Below the pieces are notes generated by a model, which worked only from the letters and a program-made list of their open reading frames with translations, was not told where the DNA came from and searched no databases. A DNA stretch of 6,406 nucleotides from Planctomycetota bacterium (GTDB lineage: Bacteria > Planctomycetota > UBA1135 > UBA2386), in NCBI GenBank assembly GCA_020425885.1, contig JAGQRA010000809.1, positions 1 through 6,406 of the forward strand. Direction: 5' to 3'. Positions 1 to 6,406 of the stretch are shown piece by piece. The first letter of the stretch is position 1, and each line of letters begins with the position of its first letter. The translations under genes and the position numbers were made by a program.

Positions 1-661
1 CGGCCGACGGCCGCGGATCGTAGAGATGGCCCGGGTAGAGCACGGCCGAGTCCGGCACGTGGGCGAGCTTCTGCGTCAGCGACAGATACAGCTGACGCGG
101 ATCGCCGCCGGGCAGGTCGGTGCGGCCGCAGCCCTGCAGGAACAGCGTGTCGCCGGCGACCAGTCGGTTCTGCACCAGGAAACACTGCGAGCCAGGCGTG
201 TGACCCGGGGTGTGGATCAGCTGGATCGGAATCGCGCCGACCTCGACGACATCGCCGCTGGCATGCGGCGCCAGGTCGCTGTCACTGCAACCGGTGATGC
301 GCTTCAGCCACGGCGCCTCCTCGCGCTGGACGTGGACCTTGCACGGGCAGCGCTCGAGCAGCTCCTTCACACCCTGCAGGTCATGGCCGAACAGGTCGCC
401 GCCGACGTGATCGGGGTGGTAGTGCGTCGCCAGCGCGCCCGTCACGCGCATGCCGTCCTGCTCGATCAGATCGACGAGATCGGCGACCGCGTAGCAGGGG
501 TCGACGAGCACGGCCTCGCCGGTCTGTCGATCGCCGATCGCATAGCTGAAGTTCACCATCTGGCTCGCGATCGGATCGCCCTTGGCGAAGTCGCGGCCGG
601 CGAGCCATTGTCGAAAATACAGACGATCCTCAAGCGGGGGGGTGGGGTCGTGCCGATTCAT
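1..661 (-). CDS. MBL-fold metallo-hydrolase, glyoxalase II / persulfide dioxygenase-like (3' end cut off)
   Basis: Read on the minus strand from the ATG at 661-659, this gives 220 codons without a stop and leaves the window, so the C-terminus is missing. Seen: the metallo-beta-lactamase motif T79-H-Y-H-P-D-H85 (HxHxDH), the second metal His in H150-T-P-G-H154, the bridging-type Asp in G170-D171, a GCGRTDLPGG stretch around 177-186, and a late Y209-P-G-H212. This complete ligand set (H80, H82, D84, H85, H154, D171, H212) argues for an active enzyme. The N-terminal part (QMVNFSYAIGD, then a LVDP strand) and the GRTD segment match the glyoxalase II/ETHE1 branch, whose members hydrolyse S-lactoylglutathione or oxidise glutathione persulfide. 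Which substrate is used cannot be told here, and no fused rhodanese domain is visible in the portion present. There is no signal peptide, so it is probably cytoplasmic. No Shine-Dalgarno precedes the ATG, but it is the first in-frame ATG and the motif spacing fits it. It is transcribed divergently from the large gene. Confidence 0.93.
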   Translation of the reverse strand, partial: MNRHDPTPPLEDRLYFRQWLAGRDFAKGDPIASQMVNFSYAIGDRQTGEAVLVDPCYAVADLVDLIEQDGMRVTGALATHYHPDHVGGDLFGHDLQGVKELLERCPCKVHVQREEAPWLKRITGCSDSDLAPHASGDVVEVGAIPIQLIHTPGHTPGSQCFLVQNRLVAGDTLFLQGCGRTDLPGGDPRQLYLSLTQKLAHVPDSAVLYPGHLYDPRPSA

Positions 662-664
662 GCG

Positions 665-3600
665 ATGGCAAGGATGGTACGTCGACCCCTCAGATTCATC
701 CGGAAAGCGCCGCGATGGGCGGTGTGGCTGGCCATCGCCGTGCTCGCGGCCTGTGCCGGCACCGCGCTGGCGGCGAGGTCGGCGGTGCCGGCCGCGTTCC
801 GCGAGCTGCTGCCCGCCGGCGAATTGCGCGTCCATTCGTTGTCGGCCGAGGGCGGCGAACTCGCGCTCGGCGACAGCGGCCGCCTCGTCCTCGCGACCGA
901 AGGCTGGCAGGTGCCGGATCTCCAGCTCGGCGACGCCGCCGTCGCAGGCCTGCGGCAGTTCGTCGCGGCGGGAGGTCGACTGCTGCTGCTCGGCTATGCC
1001 GCCGCGCTCGCCTGCCGCCTCGGCATCGAGGACGAGCACCCCGAGCTCGAACCGTTCCGCTGGGGGTTCGACGCCCGTACGGCGATCGGCAGCGCGCAGC
1101 TCGGCATCGAGATCACGACCGGGCAGAGTCCGGAGCTGTTCGACGGCCTGGTGCCGGCGGCCGGCGCCGAGTTCACGCACTACCTGGCCGGCGGGGCGCC
1201 GTGTTGCGTGCCGCTCTGTGTCTGGAACGTCGGGGCTCCGAGCAAGGGCAGCGTGCTGGCGCGGCTCGGCACCGAGATCGATGGCATCCCGTCGAGCGGC
1301 GGGCCGCCGGTTCTGGTGCGCTGGACGCTCGGCAAGGGCCAGGTGTTCGCGCTCGGACTCGTGCCCGAACTCGAGAACGGCAACGCGACCATCGCCGGCA
1401 ATGCCCGGCGGCTGTTGCGGAACCTGTTGGCGCTGGCAAACGACGGCAGCGGCGAAGCGGTGATGATCCACGTGCCGGCGGCCCGACCGCCGGCGTTGCC
1501 CGACCTCGCCGCTGACTTCGCCGCGCGCGAGGTGCCGATGCACCCGCTGCTGGCGCATTGGGGCTGGAGTGCTTCGATCGCGCCGGCGGGCGATCGGGAC
1601 CGGCTGCGCGATGTCGACGACATCATCGACGAGGTGTTGGTGCCGAGCTGGATCCGCGGTGCCGACCTGCTCGAGCTCGAGGCCTGTCATCCCGATCGCG
1701 GCCTGCCGCTGGTGTGGCCCGAACAGGACACGATGCGCCGCCCCGAGGGCTACCGCGGCGATGCCTTCCAGGGCGCCTTCGACGCCACTGCGTTCGGCCA
1801 GATCGCCAACGAGGCCCACGGTCGCGGCATGCTGGTGCAGGCGTTCCTCGATCCGCTGCCGTTCGGCGAGCAGGCCAACGAACGGCTGGCATCGCTGCGC
1901 TTCGTCGCCCGTCAGCTGGCCTGCGTCAGGCGACTGGGGGCGCGGGCCCTCGATGGTTTCGGCGTGCGGCGCTGGCTCGTGGACGGCGGTGGCTACAGCC
2001 GGGCCATGGTGCAGGACATCAATCCGGCGGCGTTCCTCTACGGTGCCGGCGAGCAGTTCCCGAGCGTGGCCGGCAGCCTGCGGGCGCTCGACGCCGAAGA
2101 CGGTGCGCTGCGCGGCCTGGCGGCTTCGGGGTTGTCGAGCCGGTGGCGCGACGGCTTCCCGCGTGAGCTGTGTTCGCTCGGTGTGCTCGACGCGCGGGTC
2201 GAGCGCGCCCTGCCGTCGCGAGCGGGTCCGACCCGAGGTGGTGGCAGCTACGGCGACTGGATCGTCACCCAGGCCAACGACTTCGTCCGCGCTCGTCAGG
2301 CCGATGGCGCGGCGCTGTGGTGGCGGACGCACGACGGCGAGACGCTCGGTCGTCTCGGCGCCGCCTACGTGCAGGGCATCTCGCTCGATCCTCTGCGCGC
2401 GGCGGTCGCGATGCAGCTGGCGGCGACGGGCGAGAACGGCTACCGCGCCGCGGCGGCGAAGCTCGTGCGCGCCGCACCGGCCGGCTTCGGCGCCGAGCTG
2501 CCGGTCCAGGCCGCCGTGCACGTGCTGCAGAACAACTGGTTCCGCCTCGTCGGCAGCGGCGGCGGTTTGCTGTTCGATCCGCGCGGCGAGGCGCGGTTCC
2601 GACCCGGCCAAGGGCTGACCATGAGCCCGTGCTTCCTGCGCACCCGATTGTTCGGCGGGCGCCCCGATGCCGGTGTGGTCAAGAGCATCGACCTCGATCT
2701 ACTGCTGGCCGGTTCCCGCCCCGAAGGCGGCTACGATCGCACCGCCGTCGTCGGCAAGGGCAGCGGTCTCGGCAAGGCGGTGCCGGCAATGCTCGCTTTC
2801 GACGATCAGCCACGGTGGCCGCAGCGGACCCAGATCGAGCTGTCGCTCGATCCCGGCTACTACGAGCTCGAGATCGCGCCGCGCGCGGTGCGGGGGCGCG
2901 GCATCCTCGTGACCGGGGTCGACGGCACCGTGGTCGATTGCCGCGCCTTCGTCGCCGGTGACCGCGCCGGGATCGCCGCCATCCCGTTGCATGTCGCGCG
3001 CGACGGCGTGCGGCTCGTCGAGCTCGCGGTCGCGGAAGGCGGCACGGTTGCCATCGATCACCTGCGGCTGGTGCGTCGCGGCGACGTCGCCGCCGAAGGC
3101 AAGGTCGAGATCGCCGCCGGCTACCTCGCCGAGGTCGACGAACGCTCGTCTTCGAGCTACCACTCCGACCAGGTCGAGCTGCGCACGATCGGCGACTTCC
3201 CCGGCTTCCTGCTGCGCATCAGATGCATGCGGGCGGCCCGCAATCTGCGCGTCGAACGGCAGTTCACGTTGCCGGCCTATGTCGAACTGGTGGCCTCGGG
3301 CGGGGCGGATCCGAACCAGCTGCGGACGCCGTTCGTGCTGCGCAGCAGCGAACCGGCATGGCCCGACCTCGTCGTCGTGCCGATCCAGCTGGCCCGCTAC
3401 GAGCACCTGCGATTCGCCGCCGGCGAGGTCGTGCTGCACAGCAGTCCCGCGGCCGGCGCCGAGTGCCGGGTCAGCTTCTGGATCGCGCCCCACGGCTGCG
3501 GCGCCGAGATGCTGCCGCAGGCCGCGGCCGTGTTCCGCGGCCTCGATCAGCCGGTCACCTTGGACCTCGGCGATCGCGGCGAAGGTGTGCTGGTGTCGGA

Positions 3601-4312
3601 TCTGCCGCTGCCCTGGACCCGGGTCGTGCGCGTGCAGAACAACGCGCCGACGCCGTACCTGGTGCGCGAGAACGGGTGGTGGACCTGGCGCGGTGCGCAG
3701 CCTGCCAAGGACGGCGGCGACTGGCTGCGGGTCTGCCAGCTGCCGGGCGACACGGTCGAGATCGTCGGCGGCGCATCGGTGTTGGCGCGCACCCGGCCGG
3801 GGAAAGGTTCGCTGCACGTGATGGCGCTGCGCGAGCCGTTGGCCGACAGCGTCAACGTCCGCGTCCTGCAACGCAGTCGTCTCGTCACGCCGTCGGTCAT
3901 CATGGCCGCCGACTTCGACGAGGTCCGGGTCGATGGCCAGCCCTGGTCGTGGTTCGATGGCCGCACCGTGTTCCTGCCCGATCGTCCTGGCGACTATCGG
4001 GTCGAGACCAGTGCCCACGGCGGCGATCCCGCGCCCCACGTGCTCGGCACCCAGGCGCCCTTGCTGCGATGCCATTACGACGCGTCCCGCCGCGAGCTCG
4101 TGCTGCAATGTGACAACGACCCCGCGCTGCCGGCGGAGCTGCCGTTCACCGCGGTGCTGCGCGGGCCGGTGCCGACGGCCATCGACAACGGTGAGATCGT
4201 CGCCGAGGACGAACTGCCGCACGCCGACGCCGATGCCCGCGCCCGGGCCGCCGCCGCCGGCGTTCTGATCCGCTTCCTGCCGGGTTTGACCAAGGTCCAC
4301 TATGAGGATTGA
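665..4312 (+). CDS. Large exported modular protein: GATase1-like domain, probable TIM-barrel glycosidase-like region, CBM-like beta-sandwich
   Basis: About 1215 aa; I recognise no characterised family. The N-terminus is Arg-rich followed by a hydrophobic stretch (about W18-A36). It contains L27-A-A-C30, a good lipobox, but also an ALA site just after, so lipoprotein or cleaved periplasmic protein are both possible. Residues about 60-270 look like a class I glutamine amidotransferase-like fold (AAGGRLLLLG near 101-110; the typical late G223-K-G then VFALG), without an obvious catalytic Cys-His-Glu. Residues about 300-600 look like a TIM barrel: alternating strands and helices, ADLLELEACHP (334-343), GMLVQAFLDP (388-397), LDGFGVRRW (429-437), ALWWRTHDG (550-558). 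Residues about 715-803 resemble a carbohydrate-binding beta-sandwich (PGYYELEI around Y732, ending DHLRLV at 798-803). The rest is beta-rich with Trp clusters (W1005, W1006, W1008) and a VDGQPW motif at 1089-1094. A carbohydrate-active role is inferred from this architecture only. The start is uncertain: GTG 650, ATG 665, ATG 674 and GTG 722 are all in frame; reading further upstream would run antisense through the MBL gene. Confidence 0.85.
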   Translation: MARMVRRPLRFIRKAPRWAVWLAIAVLAACAGTALAARSAVPAAFRELLPAGELRVHSLSAEGGELALGDSGRLVLATEGWQVPDLQLGDAAVAGLRQFVAAGGRLLLLGYAAALACRLGIEDEHPELEPFRWGFDARTAIGSAQLGIEITTGQSPELFDGLVPAAGAEFTHYLAGGAPCCVPLCVWNVGAPSKGSVLARLGTEIDGIPSSGGPPVLVRWTLGKGQVFALGLVPELENGNATIAGNARRLLRNLLALANDGSGEAVMIHVPAARPPALPDLAADFAAREVPMHPLLAHWGWSASIAPAGDRDRLRDVDDIIDEVLVPSWIRGADLLELEACHPDRGLPLVWPEQDTMRRPEGYRGDAFQGAFDATAFGQIANEAHGRGMLVQAFLDPLPFGEQANERLASLRFVARQLACVRRLGARALDGFGVRRWLVDGGGYSRAMVQDINPAAFLYGAGEQFPSVAGSLRALDAEDGALRGLAASGLSSRWRDGFPRELCSLGVLDARVERALPSRAGPTRGGGSYGDWIVTQANDFVRARQADGAALWWRTHDGETLGRLGAAYVQGISLDPLRAAVAMQLAATGENGYRAAAAKLVRAAPAGFGAELPVQAAVHVLQNNWFRLVGSGGGLLFDPRGEARFRPGQGLTMSPCFLRTRLFGGRPDAGVVKSIDLDLLLAGSRPEGGYDRTAVVGKGSGLGKAVPAMLAFDDQPRWPQRTQIELSLDPGYYELEIAPRAVRGRGILVTGVDGTVVDCRAFVAGDRAGIAAIPLHVARDGVRLVELAVAEGGTVAIDHLRLVRRGDVAAEGKVEIAAGYLAEVDERSSSSYHSDQVELRTIGDFPGFLLRIRCMRAARNLRVERQFTLPAYVELVASGGADPNQLRTPFVLRSSEPAWPDLVVVPIQLARYEHLRFAAGEVVLHSSPAAGAECRVSFWIAPHGCGAEMLPQAAAVFRGLDQPVTLDLGDRGEGVLVSDLPLPWTRVVRVQNNAPTPYLVRENGWWTWRGAQPAKDGGDWLRVCQLPGDTVEIVGGASVLARTRPGKGSLHVMALREPLADSVNVRVLQRSRLVTPSVIMAADFDEVRVDGQPWSWFDGRTVFLPDRPGDYRVETSAHGGDPAPHVLGTQAPLLRCHYDASRRELVLQCDNDPALPAELPFTAVLRGPVPTAIDNGEIVAEDELPHADADARARAAAAGVLIRFLPGLTKVHYED
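4292..4295 (+). promoter_or_regulatory. Weak Shine-Dalgarno (AAGG) for the coupled small gene
   Basis: AAGG lies 6 bases before the ATG at 4302 and inside the last codons of the large upstream gene. It is the only start in the window with a purine-rich motif at normal spacing, and it supports ATG 4302 as the true start and re-initiation by ribosomes finishing the upstream gene. The match is only four bases. Confidence 0.35.
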
Positions 4313-4832
4313 TCGGACGTCGTGGCTGACCGCGCTCGCCGCCATCGGCGCCGCGCTCGTGACCTTCCCGTTCCTGCCCGGCGATTGGCCCAACCCGCTG
4401 CCGGAGGGTGAGGGCCTGACCGCGGCGGACCTGATGCAGCTCGAGCAGGCGGTGACGCGCGTCGACCTGGCGTGCGATCGCGGCGACCTCGAAGGCTTCG
4501 GCGAAGCGGTGACCGAGGCACACCGCACGCGGCTGGCGCGCCAGCTGCAGGCCGTGGCCCAGCCGTTCGATGCCGAGGTGCTGCGGCGGTTCGCATCGCA
4601 GCGGCGCTACTCGTTGCGCGAGCTGCTGCGCCGGCCCGTGCTCGCCAGCGAGGTTCGCGGCCAGCGCGCCGTGCTGGCCATGAGCCGCCCCGCCGGCGAC
4701 GGCGCGCAGATCCTCGAGTTCGAGTGGGACGGCCGCAAGCTCCGGCTCGATGGCTCGCGCCATGCCGCGGCGGTCGGCAGCCGCGAACGGGCGCGGGCGG
4801 TCGTCGTCGATGCCGTGGCGACGAGGAGGTAG
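4302..4832 (+). CDS. Small exported or membrane-anchored protein of unknown function, overlapping the large gene
   Basis: 176 aa, not recognised. The start ATG lies 11 bases upstream of the end of the preceding stop codon, giving an 11-base overlap in another frame, so the two genes are almost certainly co-transcribed and probably translationally coupled. The N-terminus has Arg at positions 2 and 5 and a hydrophobic stretch from about W8 to F24, then a Pro/Gly-rich linker; no lipobox Cys is present, so it is either a cleaved signal peptide or an N-terminal anchor. The mature part has two or three helices (about residues 39-85, rich in Arg, Glu, Leu and Ala) followed by short strands (VLASEVRGQRAVLAM, then ILEFEWDGRKLRLDG). 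Helices followed by a curved sheet would fit an NTF2-like fold, but this is a guess from the predicted pattern. No catalytic motif is evident. Its likely job is as partner or accessory of the upstream exported protein. Confidence 0.82.
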   Translation: MRIDRTSWLTALAAIGAALVTFPFLPGDWPNPLPEGEGLTAADLMQLEQAVTRVDLACDRGDLEGFGEAVTEAHRTRLARQLQAVAQPFDAEVLRRFASQRRYSLRELLRRPVLASEVRGQRAVLAMSRPAGDGAQILEFEWDGRKLRLDGSRHAAAVGSRERARAVVVDAVATRR

Positions 4833-4849
4833 CTGCCACCACCGGCGCC

Positions 4850-4858
4850 TGCTACGGT
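4850..4858 (+). promoter_or_regulatory. Candidate extended -10 element (TGCTACGGT) for miaE
   Basis: TGC followed by TACGGT lies in the 32-base gap before miaE. The hexamer occupies -12 to -7 relative to the A of the miaE ATG, the normal distance from a -10 box to the transcription start. If used, the mRNA would begin at or next to the ATG and be leaderless, which agrees with the absence of any Shine-Dalgarno here. No convincing -35 is seen at 16-18 bases upstream, as is common for extended -10 promoters. This is a single short motif and could be chance. Confidence 0.35.
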
Positions 4859-4864
4859 CGGCGA

Positions 4865-5485
4865 ATGGACTCGCCAGATGTCGCGGGCACGACCGCGCGT
4901 TCGCTGCTGGCGGTGACGCCGCCCGAATGGGCGCGCCGGCAGCTCGATGCGGCGGCGGACCTGCTCGTCGACCAGGCGCACCTGGAGAAGAAGGCGGCCG
5001 CCGCGGCCGTCAACTTCCTGTTCAGGGTTCCGCTCGAACCGCGCTGGCAGCGCGGCCTGTCGGCGCTCGCCCGCGAGGAGCTCGTCCACTTCGAGCGCAC
5101 GCTGCGCCTGCTCGCCGCCCGCGGCCTGCCGTTCGCGAATCAGCCGGCCACCGACTATGCGGCGCGACTCAAGCGCGGCGCGGCCTCCGTGATGCCGGAG
5201 CGGCTGGTCGACGAGCTGCTGGTGGCGGCGATCATCGAGGCGCGGTCGTGCGAGCGCATGGGGTTGCTGGCCACGGCGTTCGCCGAGCGCGATCCCGAGC
5301 TGGCCGGTTTCTACGGCGAGTTGGTCGAGGCCGAGGCCCGACACGAGGTGCTCTACTTCGATCTGGCCTGCGCCATCATGACCGTGGCCGAGGTCGAGGC
5401 GCGGTGGCGCACGATGGTCGCGCACGAGGCCGAAGTGCTGCGCGGGCTGCCGTTCGCCAGGCGGCTGCACGGTGGGCTCGGCTGA
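4865..5485 (+). CDS. miaE: tRNA-(ms2io6A37) hydroxylase MiaE, di-iron enzyme
   Basis: 206 aa, close to the usual length of MiaE-type proteins. Known function of the family: O2-dependent hydroxylation of the isopentenyl group of 2-methylthio-N6-isopentenyladenosine at position 37 of tRNAs reading UNN codons, after MiaA and MiaB have acted, in the cytoplasm. Seen: a ferritin-like four-helix layout with the complete di-iron ligand pattern, E41 (in HLEKKAA), E72-LV-H75, E125 (in IIEARSCER) and E157-AR-H160. The HLEKKAA and EARSCER segments are characteristic of MiaE rather than of ferritins or other di-iron oxygenases. The start at ATG 4865 is chosen because the open frame upstream (from 4472) runs out of frame through the previous gene, and because the MiaE homology begins soon after this ATG. 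No Shine-Dalgarno is present. It is separated from the preceding gene by 32 bases and may be read from its own promoter or through from upstream. Confidence 0.92.
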   Translation: MDSPDVAGTTARSLLAVTPPEWARRQLDAAADLLVDQAHLEKKAAAAAVNFLFRVPLEPRWQRGLSALAREELVHFERTLRLLAARGLPFANQPATDYAARLKRGAASVMPERLVDELLVAAIIEARSCERMGLLATAFAERDPELAGFYGELVEAEARHEVLYFDLACAIMTVAEVEARWRTMVAHEAEVLRGLPFARRLHGGLG

Positions 5486-5497
5486 CGCGGACGCGGT

Positions 5498-5518
5498 CGT
5501 GGTGGTTCGAACGCCACG
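5498..5518 (+). terminator. Hairpin after miaE, possible terminator
   Basis: CGTGGTG (5498-5504) pairs with CGCCACG (5512-5518) in a 7-base-pair stem with one G-T wobble, around a 7-base loop GTTCGAA. It begins 12 bases after the miaE stop codon, where a terminator is expected. No T-run follows (TCTCGAGTTGTG), so intrinsic termination is doubtful; it may instead be an mRNA 3'-end stabilising structure or chance in GC-rich DNA. The rest of the 90-base gap up to the next gene shows no other clear element. Confidence 0.35.
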
Positions 5519-5575
5519 TCTCGAGTTGTGCCGGTCGCGCTTGCTTGTGCTTCCACCATCACCTGAGATCTGCCC

Positions 5576-6406
5576 ATGCGTCGTTCGCTGCTCGCCGTTC
5601 TCGCCCTCTGTTCCTGCGCGGCTCCCGAACCGCGATGGTTCAAGGGCAATCTGCACACCCATTCGCTGTGGAGCGACGGCAACGACTTCCCCGAGGTCAT
5701 CGCGCGCTGGTACAAGGACCACGGCTACGACTTCCTCGCCATCTCCGATCACAACACGCTTCAGGCCGGCGAGAAGTGGATGCCGGTCGACGCCGTCGTG
5801 CGTCGCGGCGGTCGCATCGGACTGCAGCGCTACCGGGAGCAGTTCGGCCGGGATTGGGCACTGACGCGTCGGCGCGACGACAAGCTCGAGGTGCGATTGC
5901 GCCGCCTCGACGAGTACCGGCCGCTGCTCGAGGAACGTGATGAGTTCCTGCTGCTGCAGGCCGAGGAGGTGACCGACGCGTTCGAGAACAGACCGATCCA
6001 CATCAACGCGACCAACGTCCGCGAGCTCATCACGCCGCTGCACGGCCACTCGGTGCAGGAGGTGATGCGCAACAACCTGCGACAGGTGGCGGAGCAGAGC
6101 GCGCGGCTCGGGACGCCGATCGTGGCCCATCTCAATCACCCGAACTTCGGCTGGGCGGTGACGGCCGAGGATCTGGCGGCGGTGACCGAGGAGCGGTTCT
6201 TCGAAGTCTTCAACGGTCATCCCTCGGTCAACCAGCTCGGCGACGATCGGCATGCTGCGATCGAGCTGATGTGGGACATCGCCAACGCGCTGAGGATGAA
6301 GGAGCTGCACGGCCCGCCGTTGTTCGGCATCGGCACCGATGACGCCCACAACTACTTCAACGAATCAGGCTCGATCACCGGGCGCGGTTGGGTCATGGTG
6401 CGGACC
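5576..6406 (+). CDS. PHP-domain metal-dependent phosphoesterase-like lipoprotein (3' end cut off)
   Basis: 277 codons are present with no stop before the window ends. The N-terminus is a short lipoprotein signal peptide: R2, R3, a hydrophobic run S4-L11, then L11-C-S-C14 as an approximate lipobox (C12 is an alternative), followed by A-A-P-E-P. The PHP (polymerase and histidinol phosphatase) fold is shown by motif I at H27-T-H29 with D34-G, motif II at S57-D58-H59-N, an acidic pair E130-E131, H142 in PIHINATN, H185-LN-H188 and G-T-D255-D256-A-H258. These are the metal ligands expected of the family, which hydrolyses phosphate esters using two or three metal ions. A charged helical insert lies between motif II and the acidic pair (about residues 70-125). 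Substrate unknown; the lipid anchor places it outside the cytoplasm, which rules out roles such as histidine synthesis. It starts 90 bases after miaE with no good Shine-Dalgarno and is probably independent of it. Confidence 0.9.
   Translation, partial: MRRSLLAVLALCSCAAPEPRWFKGNLHTHSLWSDGNDFPEVIARWYKDHGYDFLAISDHNTLQAGEKWMPVDAVVRRGGRIGLQRYREQFGRDWALTRRRDDKLEVRLRRLDEYRPLLEERDEFLLLQAEEVTDAFENRPIHINATNVRELITPLHGHSVQEVMRNNLRQVAEQSARLGTPIVAHLNHPNFGWAVTAEDLAAVTEERFFEVFNGHPSVNQLGDDRHAAIELMWDIANALRMKELHGPPLFGIGTDDAHNYFNESGSITGRGWVMVRT

Noticed and set aside
26..664. Plus-strand open frame extending the large gene 213 codons upstream
   Set aside because: It is exactly antisense to the MBL gene, whose motifs (HxHxDH, GD, PGH) are unmistakable on the minus strand. 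The open frame is a by-product of GC-rich third positions.
674..679. TACCAT on the minus strand as a -10 box for the MBL gene
   Set aside because: It lies at -18 to -13 from the MBL start with no -35 at 16-17 bases upstream, overlaps an alternative start codon of the divergent gene, and a six-base match is expected by chance.
661..760. Twin-arginine (Tat) signal at the N-terminus of the large protein
   Set aside because: RRPLRF has two Arg but lacks the S/T before them and the F-L-K pattern after; a general or lipoprotein signal peptide explains it better.
1670..1681. Perfect 12-base palindrome CTCGAGCTCGAG
   Set aside because: It encodes the alternating Leu-Glu-Leu-Glu of a predicted strand using preferred GC-rich codons and is isolated inside the coding region, so no operator function is supported.
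2699..4528. 609-codon minus-strand open frame
   Set aside because: Antisense to the large gene and the small coupled gene. Its translation is rich in Arg, Gly, Ala, His, Gln with no recognisable domain, as expected for the shadow of a GC-rich gene.
5499..5518. GGTTCGAAC resembling a tRNA T-arm
   Set aside because: With TTCGAAC as the T-loop, the flanking five bases do not pair (only two of five positions match), and there is no acceptor stem, anticodon arm or CCA around it. Better read as part of the hairpin.
4607..6349. 580-codon minus-strand open frame
   Set aside because: Antisense to miaE and the PHP gene, both with complete catalytic motifs on the plus strand; crosses their boundaries and shows no domain.

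Overview
This is a GC-rich bacterial window with strong G/C bias at third codon positions. It holds five protein-coding genes, two of which are cut by the window edges. There is no rRNA, tRNA, CRISPR array, insertion sequence or phage gene. Two genes have candidate lipobox signal peptides and a third has a signal peptide or anchor. Shine-Dalgarno sequences are weak or absent. This suggests a Gram-negative with an elaborate envelope; Planctomycetota is my best guess from gene style, but nothing in the window proves the phylum.

Layout. (1) Bases 1-661, minus strand: the first 220 residues of a metallo-beta-lactamase-fold hydrolase of the glyoxalase II / persulfide dioxygenase (ETHE1-like) type. 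(2) Bases 665-4312, plus strand, diverging from gene 1 with only 3 bases between the chosen start codons: a very large (about 1215 aa) exported modular protein. It reads as a GATase1-like domain, a probable TIM-barrel glycosidase-like region, a carbohydrate-binding-like beta-sandwich and a long beta-rich C-terminus. (3) Bases 4302-4832: a 176-aa exported or membrane-anchored protein of unknown function whose start overlaps the end of gene 2 by 11 bases, so the two are very likely translationally coupled. (4) Bases 4865-5485: MiaE-type di-iron tRNA hydroxylase with all expected metal ligands. A candidate extended -10 sits exactly where transcription would begin at the ATG. A hairpin follows the gene. 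(5) Bases 5576-6406: a PHP-superfamily metal-dependent phosphoesterase-like lipoprotein, cut by the right edge.

How they fit together. Genes 2 and 3 form the one clear two-gene unit and probably act together outside the cytoplasm, with gene 2 plausibly handling a polysaccharide or glycoconjugate. miaE (tRNA modification) and the PHP lipoprotein look like neighbours rather than parts of the same pathway, and the MBL gene is divergently transcribed. The most novel element is the large modular protein and its small coupled partner; I recognise no characterised family for either. I see no evidence for a defence system or mobile element.
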